The notes beneath the pieces are model-generated. The model worked only from the letters and a program-made list of their open reading frames with translations. It searched no databases and was not told the DNA's origin. This document shows, one piece after another, positions 1 to 6,443 of a DNA stretch of 6,628 nt. Source of the DNA: Bacteroidales bacterium (GTDB lineage Bacteria; Bacteroidota; Bacteroidia; Bacteroidales; UBA3663); contig JAGBQS010000048.1 of NCBI GenBank assembly GCA_017632695.1, positions 1 to 6,628 of the forward strand, in the 5' to 3' direction. Numbering within the stretch: position 1 is the stretch's first letter; every line of letters starts with the position of its first letter. The translations under genes and the position numbers were made by a program.

Positions 1-14
1 ATCATTAAAAATTA

Positions 15-2051
15 TTACTTGCTGTGTGTAATTTTCAGAACCCGACGGCTGTTCTCGATCTCAATTTTGCCAAGGCGGCTCAGCACACTCTGACCGAGCA
101 GCAGGGGAGCCACCTGGTTCCGGACCACCGATGCCCGGACGTTATCCAGTTCCAGCCCGCCGAAGTTCACGTGTTTCAGGTTCAGCATGGTACCTACCGA
201 GACATCCCCGTTGGCATCCACAAACCGTGCGCTACCTATCACGTCCTTTTCGCTCAGATAACCGTTCTTCAGCATGAACGTTGCCTCCACCTTCGATATG
301 GACACAGTCGCGGCACCCGTATCGAAAATAAAGTGAAGCGGCAGACCGTTCACGCTGCACCGCACCTTGCACATATCACCCTCTTTGGTAAAAGGTACCT
401 CGGTGGTAACCGTTTCCTGTCCGGCCGACGGGACGGCAGCCGGATCCTGTCCGGACACTGCCTTATACTTCTCAACCAGCTTCCTGTAGGCATCCGTATT
501 CCGGATCTGGTCCAGATCGTCATCGCGGTCCATGTGGCCAAAGCGCCTGAAGCCCAGTTCCAGTGCTTTTTCCAGATAGGCCAACGATTTTTCCGTCTCA
601 TTCATCAGACAGTACAGGCAGGCGGCATCATAGTAGCTACCGTCATTGGTTGTATCGCGCGCAATGATGGTATCCATGGCAGCCATCGCTTTATCCGGCT
701 CGCCCAAAGCCAGGTAGGCATAGTGGATGCACTCATAATTTTCGGGCGAATTCTCCAGTTCAATCACTTTCCGGAAGTCAGCTTCCGCCTGATCCTTCTT
801 GCCCAGCTTCCGGCACACACGGGCACGTCTGAAGTAGGCATACGAATAATTCGGGTTCGTAACAACCGACATTGTAAAATCCTCCTCGGCGCCCTCCAGG
901 TCACCGGTCTGTTCCCTGAAGCAGCCACGGCTGTTGTAAATGTAAAAAGATTCGGGATCCACAGCCAGGGCATTGTCCAATACTGCAATGGCTGCTTTTA
1001 CATTACCCATTTCGTATAAGATGCCGGCCTTAAAATCCATATAATACACATCTGTACTGTCCATACAAAGTGTCTGGTTGATGTTCATCAGCGCATCGGC
1101 GTTGTTGCCGAGGTAGTAGTAGCAACTGGCTATGTAGAAGAAATTGACAGCATCTGCCTGTCGGCGGTTGGCCTCAAAGAACTGTTCCAGCGCCTTGTTG
1201 TATTCATTCCGGTTTACGTACATGCATCCTGACAGATAATTCCAGATTGCGTTGCTGGGATCCTTGGCAGCCTGGATTTTCAGTTTGGACAGCATCAGGC
1301 CGAAAGCCGGATCCTCCATTTCCACAATGTGAGTTGCCACCCTGTTGTTCCAACTCAGTTTCAGGGCCGAAATCAGGTCGTCGGTTGCTTCGTTCCACAT
1401 CTGTTTCTGCATTTCCGCTTCAGCTCTGATAAGATAGGCCGGATAATGTTTCTCATCCAGTTTCAGCACATAGGTGCATTGGGCGATGGTCTCGTCAAAA
1501 TGGCCCCGACGGAACTCAATGCGTCCCAGCCCCATATAACCCGTTACATCACCTTCGTTCATGGCAATCAGACGCCGGTAATCCGCTTCTGCCAGATCGA
1601 ACTGACCCTGCTTGATATAAATGCCGGCACGCTCCACCAGTATATTTTTATTATCTTCGTACAGGCTGATTGCTTTTGTCAGGTCCAGCAAAGCCTTGGC
1701 AGTATCTTCCAGGCTGAGGTAGATTCTGGATCTTGTATAATAGGTTGAACCCAGAAAGCCTTTATCCTTTTGGGGCAGATACCGGATAGACAGGTTTGCA
1801 GCATTCAGGGCCTCACCGTATTTTTCATTCTGATGATGGATGATAGCCACCCACGACCATGAATAGCCGCTTTTCGGATCGGCCTCCAGGTCTTTCTGGA
1901 AGTACTCCAGAGCCTCGTCCGGCTGCCGGTTCTGCATGGCTTCCACACCTCGCTGATAGTTAAAGGTCTCCGTCTGTTTGTTTCCGGATGCCATGACCGT
2001 CATGGACGCCGATGCGCACAGACACGCAATCAGTAGTAAAATAGTTCTCAT
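15..2051 (-). CDS. Exported TPR-repeat protein with C-terminal retropepsin-like aspartyl protease domain
   Basis: This 678-residue protein starts with a signal peptide: residues 1-21 are hydrophobic and end V-M-A before S22, which fits signal peptidase I. Starting at M17 or M20 would lose it, so M1 is preferred. Residues about 28-530 are tandem tetratricopeptide-like helical repeats, recognisable by recurring patterns such as G-x-x-x-x-A-x-x-D/Y-x-x-A and by Y-x-x-R/A-x-x-x. They end in a block near residue 500 (GFRRFGHMDRDDDLDQIR) typical of the last TPR in such proteins. After a short linker, residues about 555-678 form a retropepsin-like domain: the catalytic signature F-D-T-G-A is at 576-580 (D577), and the conserved hydrophobic-glycine motif L-L-L-G is at 650-653. 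Retropepsin folds normally work as dimers, so one D-T-G per chain is expected. It is probably periplasmic or surface exposed. The substrate is unknown; the TPRs may scaffold a partner. It lies 165 nt downstream of the hydrolase gene on the same strand, and its stop codon is 14 nt from the window edge. Confidence 0.9.
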   Translation of the reverse strand: MRTILLLIACLCASASMTVMASGNKQTETFNYQRGVEAMQNRQPDEALEYFQKDLEADPKSGYSWSWVAIIHHQNEKYGEALNAANLSIRYLPQKDKGFLGSTYYTRSRIYLSLEDTAKALLDLTKAISLYEDNKNILVERAGIYIKQGQFDLAEADYRRLIAMNEGDVTGYMGLGRIEFRRGHFDETIAQCTYVLKLDEKHYPAYLIRAEAEMQKQMWNEATDDLISALKLSWNNRVATHIVEMEDPAFGLMLSKLKIQAAKDPSNAIWNYLSGCMYVNRNEYNKALEQFFEANRRQADAVNFFYIASCYYYLGNNADALMNINQTLCMDSTDVYYMDFKAGILYEMGNVKAAIAVLDNALAVDPESFYIYNSRGCFREQTGDLEGAEEDFTMSVVTNPNYSYAYFRRARVCRKLGKKDQAEADFRKVIELENSPENYECIHYAYLALGEPDKAMAAMDTIIARDTTNDGSYYDAACLYCLMNETEKSLAYLEKALELGFRRFGHMDRDDDLDQIRNTDAYRKLVEKYKAVSGQDPAAVPSAGQETVTTEVPFTKEGDMCKVRCSVNGLPLHFIFDTGAATVSISKVEATFMLKNGYLSEKDVIGSARFVDANGDVSVGTMLNLKHVNFGGLELDNVRASVVRNQVAPLLLGQSVLSRLGKIEIENSRRVLKITHSK

Positions 2052-2166
2052 CGTTATGTTGTTTTTTGTTTTGTTTCCTGCTAATCAATGCGAAAGTCAA
2101 CTGTTTCATCACCATCTATATTGAGTTTGTCCAACCATATATGTCAGAAATCATAAAAAGTAAACA

Positions 2167-2199
2167 ACAGAAGCTATATTTCTTCCAAAGCTATTCTGT
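2167..2199 (-). terminator. Imperfect hairpin after the hydrolase gene, possible weak terminator
   Basis: Minus-strand arms ACAGAATAGCT (2199-2189) and AGCTTCTGT (2175-2167) pair with a 2-nt bulge around a 13-nt loop, 17 nt after the hydrolase stop. The T-rich stretch that follows is interrupted and not adjacent to the stem, so termination would be weak. The hairpin overlaps the candidate -7 box at 2186-2193. Confidence 0.25.
2186..2193 (-). promoter_or_regulatory. Possible -7 box for the TPR-protease gene
   Basis: TAGCTTTG (2193-2186 on the minus strand) fits TAnnTTTG, but no TTG lies 19-21 nt upstream. If used, it would give a leader of about 125-130 nt. A second weaker candidate, TGACTTTC at 2099-2092, also lacks a -33 box. 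The 165-nt gap before the gene at 2051 makes a separate promoter plausible, but neither candidate is convincing. Confidence 0.25.
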
Positions 2200-2216
2200 G
2201 GGACCCTCAAAATCTG

Positions 2217-2990
2217 CTATTCACTTCTATGTGTTTTAAACCCAAACACCCATTTCAGACAATCCTCCGTAAAACTGCTCTGACAGGTCCAGCCATGGTT
2301 GGCATCCGCCCGGTACCAGTACTTCACGGTACCGCCCTGCTTCTGCAGTGCATTGATTCTGACCGTCTGGTCACCCTCTGCCTGTCCTGAAACAATACAG
2401 AGGGGCGTCGATGTCAGTCCGGTCCAATCCTGTGGCGCCTTGATAGCCACGGGCATCGCAGCGGCAAAGAAGTTCGGGAACAACCTTACCATATCCAGCG
2501 TACCGTAACCGCCCAGCGAGGTACCGGTCACATACACGCGGCGGGGATCGATGTTCCTGTCGGAAGCGATGAGTTCATCCAGCAAAGCCTTCAGAGCCTT
2601 GCCGTACGACTTCCAGCTGCCATTGGCCAGTTGCGGCACCACCACGATGGCCCGTTCGCCCTTTTTGTAAAAATGCTTATACAGGTACTTCGGCCCCGGT
2701 TCCAGCTGCATCGGCTTTTCATTATCCGTTCCCATGCCGTTCGTACCGTGCAGGAAGAGCACCAGCACGGCCTTCTCCGCAGTCTTCCCGGCATTCGTCT
2801 CTGCAATCCGATACGGAACCTTCAGCCCGTTATGCACAAACTCCTTCTTCAGGTACTGCTCCGGAATATCCTGATCACGGATCACCACCGGAGTGGGCTC
2901 TGCAACGGACGGTGAAGAATTATTAACTTGCTGTGCGTTTGCTGCCAGGAAACTGCACAAAAGGGGAATCAGAAATAGTCTCATAGTCAT
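2217..2990 (-). CDS. Secreted alpha/beta-hydrolase, predicted peptidase/esterase (COG4099-like)
   Basis: The product is 257 residues. Residues 1-19 form a signal peptide with an A-N-A cleavage site before Q20, so the mature enzyme is probably periplasmic or secreted. M3 is an equally possible start that leaves the signal intact. The hydrolase core shows H-G-T-N-G-M-G-T-D-N at 81-90 (oxyanion-hole strand, typical of the 'predicted peptidase' esterases), the nucleophile elbow G-T-S-L-G-G at 156-161 (S158), a likely acid D207 in S-G-Q-A-E-G-D, and H232 in N-H-G-W. A complete Ser-Asp-His triad is therefore visible and the enzyme should be active. Related proteins include feruloyl and acetyl-xylan esterases, PHB-depolymerase-like enzymes and small peptidases; the sequence does not fix the substrate. 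It starts 14 nt after the stop of the DKNYY gene, which implies co-transcription. Confidence 0.88.
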   Translation of the reverse strand: MTMRLFLIPLLCSFLAANAQQVNNSSPSVAEPTPVVIRDQDIPEQYLKKEFVHNGLKVPYRIAETNAGKTAEKAVLVLFLHGTNGMGTDNEKPMQLEPGPKYLYKHFYKKGERAIVVVPQLANGSWKSYGKALKALLDELIASDRNIDPRRVYVTGTSLGGYGTLDMVRLFPNFFAAAMPVAIKAPQDWTGLTSTPLCIVSGQAEGDQTVRINALQKQGGTVKYWYRADANHGWTCQSSFTEDCLKWVFGFKTHRSE

Positions 2991-3004
2991 AATGTTTTAT
3001 TTAA

Positions 3005-4603
3005 TTACTTATAAAACGTCACCCAATTAGTAGTATACGGAATTCTCTTGTTGTGAATCTCGTGTACAGTTCCGGTTTCGTCTCTCCACCACGAGTAGTT
3101 CCAGCCAGTACCCATATCCAAGTATATGGCATAGCGCACACCGTAATCCAGCAGGGCATTCTTGAAAACTTCGAACTTCTGCGGCTGGCGCGAATCGGCA
3201 ACACACAGTTTGCCATCCTTTTCGCACATGCATCTGTACTCGTTAACCGAAGCATCCTTAAACGGCTGCGAAGCTATCTTTCCGTCATACACCACCATAT
3301 ACTGCACAAAGCCCATACCCTGTTTATCGGCAGCATTCTTCAGGAGGGAATCCTTACCGTTAACGGCAAACATCCACTTGCTATCGGCCCAAGTCATCAC
3401 ACCGGCCGCACCGTTACCGCAACCCTGATACAGCGCGCCGCCCGACACATGGGGGCCGCAGATATTCCGATGCGTAAACGTATCCAGCCTTGCAGCAGTA
3501 AATGCAGCCTCAGCACAGAAGATAACCTCCTGATCATCCTTTGATGGCATCGTTTCGCAAACCAGATCCAATCGGCTATACTCCGGATAATAAACAATCA
3601 GATTATCGGTCGTATCAATCCGCATAGCGGGAAAGCTATTCTGATCCTCCACCAATCTCAGATACCTGTCATACACATTCTCACCGTCGCGATAATAGGG
3701 GAGTCCATCCTCGCCCGTAAACCAGTTCTCACGGTGGTAAGTTTGGATAGGAGTTTCGCAGCAGCCGGCATACACGCGGTACTTATCCTGCGCAATAACC
3801 GTCTCGCCATAAATATCCACCTCATGGAACGATTCCGGATCCGCATCCGGGAACGCACCTTGTCCGCAGTAAACATACTGCTTATCCTTGGTGTACGGAT
3901 ACCCGATGTCACTCGGAACAATCTGGAAACCGTCATAATCGATAGTCCTGTACTTGTATACCTTCGGTTCCGAAACCGGACTCGAGACAATAAAATAGAT
4001 ACTGTCCTTATCGATGGCCCATACAAAATCATCCCACCGGGTCCGGTAATGCTCATCGAACACACGGAACGATGCCGGGTCCGACACCTCAAAACCCGTC
4101 CGCTCAAAATAGTATCGGTTTTTATCCTTTGCCAGATAACCGTCAATCCGCTCAAACGAGGCAGCATCCGCACCGGGAATCTCCTGACCGCGGTACCACA
4201 CATGACCGGCATCCTTCGTAAAACCATACCACAGACGGCTGAAGGTCTTACCGTCAGCTCCATCGGGCATCAGCAGCGAATCGGCAAGAAGCAGGAAGCC
4301 GAACATCGCGGCCATAGCCACATGCGGCAATAAAGGCAAGCCATAGCGGATCAGCGCGCTCCCTTTCCGCATGCCCCATCGGAAACATACAATCAGCCAC
4401 GGAATGAAAATGACCGGGAAGAGCAGGCACGCAAACCCGAACACCAGCCGGACTGTATCAGTCCGTTCCGGTAACGGATAATCCAAACGATTATCGAACA
4501 AGGGCACCACCCATAGTGCCATCGTGCAAAGAAGGAGGATCAGCATGCACTTCTGTCCCCCGGTAAGCTCACTGCCAAAAACTTTTTTCATCAACAGCTT
4601 CAT
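3005..4603 (-). CDS. Three-helix membrane protein with DKNYY-type repeats and a phosphodiester-glycosidase-like C-terminus
   Basis: The product is 532 residues. Three hydrophobic segments are visible at about 18-36, 51-74 and 87-112. Residues about 125-290 carry DKNYY-family repeats: F-T-K-D followed by V-W-Y-x-G-x-x-I-P-G-A-D-x-x-S-F at 128-150, D-K-N-R-Y-Y at 160-165, and later copies such as T-K-D-K-Q-Y-V-Y with P-D-A-D-P-E-S-F. From about residue 350 the sequence changes character. Stretches like F-C-A-E-A-A-F-T, G-F-V-Q-Y-M-V-V-Y-D-G-K, and a closing L-D-Y-G-V-R-Y-A-I-Y-L-D-M-G then N-W-V-T-F-Y-K resemble the phosphodiester glycosidase (NAGPA-like) fold of Bacteroidetes proteins; this part is recalled similarity and less certain. 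The large C-terminal part follows helix 3 and is likely extracytoplasmic. M1 is chosen because it sits correctly behind a strong promoter; M5 is an alternative. It is the first gene of the leftward cluster. Activity is unproven. Confidence 0.85.
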   Translation of the reverse strand: MKLLMKKVFGSELTGGQKCMLILLLCTMALWVVPLFDNRLDYPLPERTDTVRLVFGFACLLFPVIFIPWLIVCFRWGMRKGSALIRYGLPLLPHVAMAAMFGFLLLADSLLMPDGADGKTFSRLWYGFTKDAGHVWYRGQEIPGADAASFERIDGYLAKDKNRYYFERTGFEVSDPASFRVFDEHYRTRWDDFVWAIDKDSIYFIVSSPVSEPKVYKYRTIDYDGFQIVPSDIGYPYTKDKQYVYCGQGAFPDADPESFHEVDIYGETVIAQDKYRVYAGCCETPIQTYHRENWFTGEDGLPYYRDGENVYDRYLRLVEDQNSFPAMRIDTTDNLIVYYPEYSRLDLVCETMPSKDDQEVIFCAEAAFTAARLDTFTHRNICGPHVSGGALYQGCGNGAAGVMTWADSKWMFAVNGKDSLLKNAADKQGMGFVQYMVVYDGKIASQPFKDASVNEYRCMCEKDGKLCVADSRQPQKFEVFKNALLDYGVRYAIYLDMGTGWNYSWWRDETGTVHEIHNKRIPYTTNWVTFYK

Positions 4604-4626
4604 AATGTTTTATTTTTTGAACGATG

Positions 4627-4658
4627 CAAAGATACTGTTTTTCTCCGAATTCTGCAAG
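4627..4658 (-). promoter_or_regulatory. Bacteroidetes-type promoter for the DKNYY membrane-protein operon
   Basis: On the minus strand, the -33 element CTTG (4658-4655) is followed after exactly 20 nt by the -7 element TATCTTTG (4634-4627), matching TTG-N19-21-TAnnTTTG. Transcription would begin near 4620, giving a leader of about 17 nt before the ATG at 4603. The 3005-4603 gene and the following hydrolase gene would be read from it. Confidence 0.75.
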
Positions 4659-4793
4659 CCCCTCCTCCGCCTGTTGTACGAAGTATCGGTTTTAGTGTAC
4701 GAAATCGTTTCGGGGCTATGTACTCATATATGTTAAAAAACGGAAAAGGTAAACAAAAGTACCCCTGCATCTTGTAATCCTCACTTATCACAT

Positions 4794-4856
4794 CACAAAA
4801 ATACCGAATGAAATGCCACAAAAATACCGAATGAAATGCCACAAAAATACCGAATG
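4794..4856. repeat. 23-bp direct tandem repeat array, 2.7 copies, upstream of the ATPase promoter
   Basis: Two perfect 23-bp units (4794-4816 and 4817-4839) are followed by a perfect 17-bp partial unit (4840-4856). Each begins CACAAAAATACCGAATG, and the full units add AAATGC. There are no spacers, so this is not a CRISPR array. The period of 23 bp is close to two helical turns, which would place equivalent sites on the same face of the DNA. The position directly upstream of the -33 box suggests an operator or activator array; that role is inference. Confidence 0.9.
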
Positions 4857-4857
4857 G

Positions 4858-4889
4858 CTTGCTATTCCAAGTTTAAACACGTATCTTTG
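4858..4889 (+). promoter_or_regulatory. Bacteroidetes-type promoter for the AAA_14/DUF4143 gene
   Basis: The -33 element CTTG (4858-4861) is followed after exactly 20 nt by the -7 element TATCTTTG (4882-4889). The predicted start is near 4895, so the leader is about 10 nt, rich in A and without a Shine-Dalgarno site, as usual in this phylum. The third repeat of the 23-bp array ends at 4856, one base before the -33 box, so anything binding the array would sit next to RNA polymerase. Confidence 0.75.
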
Positions 4890-4905
4890 CACAAAAAAAT
4901 AAACT

Positions 4906-6198
4906 ATGGAATATTTACCTCGAATCGCTGATAGAACGCTCCAGGATCGGCTTGAAGCTTTTGGCGCAGTACTGATCGAAGGTCCTAAATGGACCGGCAA
5001 AACCACAACTGCCGAACAACACTCCAAAAGTGTTATCAAGTTACAGGATCCTGACCAACGGGAAGAGTATTTAACAACAGCATCTGCCAAACCATCGTTG
5101 TTGCTGAAAGGAAACCAGCCTCGTCTGATCGACGAATGGCAGGATGCCCCCATGTTGTGGGATGCCATACGTACGGCGGTAGATAATACCAACGGAGCAC
5201 CCGGTCAATACATACTTACTGGTAGCAATACCGTCGATAAGACTAAAATCCAACATACCGGCACAGGACGGATTACACGAATGAAGATGTATCCTATGAG
5301 CCTGTGGGAATCCCGGGATTCTTCTGGCCAGGTATCGATCAAGGAACTGTTCGATAACCCGAATTACGACATTGACGGAATGACTGGCAAACTGGACATT
5401 CCAGACCTCATCAAGGTCGCATGCCGTGGCGGTTGGCCTGCAACGTTGAATCTCAATGAGAAAGCCGGCATGATGATAGCCAAGGATTATGTCAACAGTG
5501 TGTGCGAAAACGACATTTCGGCCGTCGATAAAAAGCAGAGGAATCCGAAAGTCGCCCGCCTGATCATGCGGTCGTATGCACGTAACATAAGTACCATCGC
5601 CAAAAAAACCAATCTGCTTGCCGACGTTACCGCTTCGGGTGATATTTCAGTAACGATGGACACATTCGATGACTACGTGAGTGCACTCGAAAAGCTCTTC
5701 GTTATCCAGGATATCGATGCATGGTGCCCTGCAATCCGGAGCAAGACAGCAATCCGCAGCATGCCGAAAAGGAGTTTTACCGACCCTTCGATAGCCGTAG
5801 CCGCCATGGGAGTTAATGCCGATGCCCTGGAAACCCAGCTCAAAACATTCGGATTCATCTTCGAACAGATGTGTGTGCGCGATTTGAGGGCATACACGTC
5901 CGATTTTGGCAGCAATATCTCCTACTACAGAGACCGCTATGGTTTGGAAGCCGATCTCGTACTCCACCTCGAAGACGGCCGTTACGCCCTCATTGAGTGT
6001 AAGTTAGGCAGCCGTGAAATCGAAGAAGGATCCCAGCACTTGCTTGAACTGAAGCGACTGATACAGGAACATAACAAAACCGAAAAACAGGTTCCCTTGC
6101 GCGAGCCGGACCTCCTCATCATTCTGACTGGCGGACAACTTGCCTATACCCGTCCGGATGATGTCAAGGTCATCCCCCTCTCTTGTCTTAAAGACTAA
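4906..6198 (+). CDS. AAA_14/DUF4143-type ATP-binding protein with PD-(D/E)XK-like C-terminus
   Basis: This 430-residue cytoplasmic protein has the order of parts expected of the family: P-loop ATPase, winged-helix-like middle and nuclease-like end. Walker A is G-P-K-W-T-G-K-T at 26-33, Walker B is L-I-D-E-W-Q at 74-79, and the sensor strand is Y-I-L-T-G-S-N at 102-108. R122 in G-T-G-R-I followed by M-Y-P-M-S-L-W-E (128-135) is the usual family block. Residues about 180-330 correspond to the DUF4143 region. E348-A-D350 and, 13 residues later, E364-C-K366 match a PD-(D/E)XK nuclease core. Length is normal and all key motifs are intact, so it is not a pseudogene. These stand-alone ATPases are abundant in Bacteroidales; their biological role is not established. 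The gene is transcribed alone, away from the leftward cluster, with a leader of only about 10 nt and no Shine-Dalgarno site. A 23-bp repeat array abuts its promoter. Confidence 0.92.
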   Translation: MEYLPRIADRTLQDRLEAFGAVLIEGPKWTGKTTTAEQHSKSVIKLQDPDQREEYLTTASAKPSLLLKGNQPRLIDEWQDAPMLWDAIRTAVDNTNGAPGQYILTGSNTVDKTKIQHTGTGRITRMKMYPMSLWESRDSSGQVSIKELFDNPNYDIDGMTGKLDIPDLIKVACRGGWPATLNLNEKAGMMIAKDYVNSVCENDISAVDKKQRNPKVARLIMRSYARNISTIAKKTNLLADVTASGDISVTMDTFDDYVSALEKLFVIQDIDAWCPAIRSKTAIRSMPKRSFTDPSIAVAAMGVNADALETQLKTFGFIFEQMCVRDLRAYTSDFGSNISYYRDRYGLEADLVLHLEDGRYALIECKLGSREIEEGSQHLLELKRLIQEHNKTEKQVPLREPDLLIILTGGQLAYTRPDDVKVIPLSCLKD

Positions 6199-6204
6199 TA
6201 CGGC

Positions 6205-6345
6205 TGGGTGGGAATGCTCTGATTTTCCTGACGCTAACGGCGTCACCGCTCAATAACCGGGGATACAGCTTGCTGCACCCTCGGCTTTGGGGCCACCCTA
6301 CCTGACCAGCACTCTGAAGGAGTGCCCCCACACGGCCAAATCTAC
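6205..6345 (-). other. GC-rich structured intergenic element with three hairpins (candidate dispersed repeat or RNA)
   Basis: This stretch has no credible gene but is dense in inverted repeats. Hairpin 1 is TGACGC/GCGTCA at 6229-6245 with a 5-nt loop. Hairpin 2 spans 6257-6284. Hairpin 3 is GCACTC/GAGTGC at 6309-6325, also with a 5-nt loop. Read on the minus strand, hairpin 2 has 11 of 12 stem positions paired around loop CAAG, two as G-U wobbles (6278/6263 and 6276/6265). On the plus strand those two become A-C mismatches and only one wobble is gained (6260/6281). That asymmetry favours a minus-strand transcript. No promoter was found for it, so it could be the 3' untranslated region of the 6431-6628 gene or a repetitive extragenic element. 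I do not match it to a named RNA family. Confidence 0.45.
6213..6226 (+). repeat. Short motif copy 1 (AATGCTCTGATTTT)
   Basis: This is the first of three copies of AATGCTCYG followed by a T-rich run. It lies 15 nt after the ATPase stop and flanks one side of the hairpin element. It is preceded by GGG. Confidence 0.5.
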
Positions 6346-6364
6346 TTCAACAAAAGTGAACGGC

Positions 6365-6379
6365 AATGCTCCGTTTTTT
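6365..6379 (+). repeat. Short motif copy 2 (AATGCTCCGTTTTTT)
   Basis: This second copy lies on the far side of the hairpin element. Read on the minus strand, the similarity to copy 3 extends about 35 nt in all, through a TTTT and a GAAG in the same order, though with gaps. Confidence 0.55.
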
Positions 6380-6397
6380 AGGGGATATTTCGGGCTT

Positions 6398-6443
6398 TTT
6401 TGAAGCTTTTTAATGGTCTGAATAGACTTTTTAGGCTTCAAAA
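6398..6443. repeat. 9-bp inverted repeat with nested hairpin and T-run between convergent genes
   Basis: TTTTGAAGC (6398-6406) and GCTTCAAAA (6435-6443) are perfect inverted arms separated by 28 nt. Between them GTCT-GAAT-AGAC (6416-6427) forms a small stem followed by TTTTT at 6428-6432, so it could be a weak plus-strand terminator for readthrough from the ATPase gene. The stop codon of the minus-strand partial gene lies within the structure. Confidence 0.4.

Noticed and set aside
10..28. Similarity between 10-28 and 2918-2937 (AATTATTACTTGCTGTG-like)
   Set aside because: It is short, needs an indel, and lies in unrelated coding contexts (a stop region and a codon run in the hydrolase gene), so it is probably chance.
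24..1019. 331-residue open frame on the plus strand
   Set aside because: It is antisense to the TPR-protease gene, has no family motifs, and its histidine-rich, irregular composition is that of a reverse-strand shadow.
2024..2051. Lipoprotein signal in the TPR-protease (L-I-A-C10)
   Set aside because: The cysteine is only ten residues from the start, too close for a normal lipoprotein signal; a V-M-A site at 19-21 fits signal peptidase I better.
3658..4333. Frames of about 200 residues on both strands inside the membrane-protein gene
   Set aside because: They overlap a gene with clear helices and repeats, and their arginine/isoleucine-rich composition shows out-of-frame reading.
4754..4761. 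Additional minus-strand -7-like box TACTTTTG
   Set aside because: No TTG occurs 19-21 nt upstream, and a much better promoter for the same gene lies at 4627-4658.
4794..4856. CRISPR array
   Set aside because: The 23-bp units are directly adjacent with no spacers, and there are no cas genes in the window.
4600..5192. Minus-strand frames running through the 23-bp repeats (W-H-F-I-R-Y-F-like peptides)
   Set aside because: They are translations of the repeat array, promoter region and antisense of the ATPase gene; no conserved protein features are visible.
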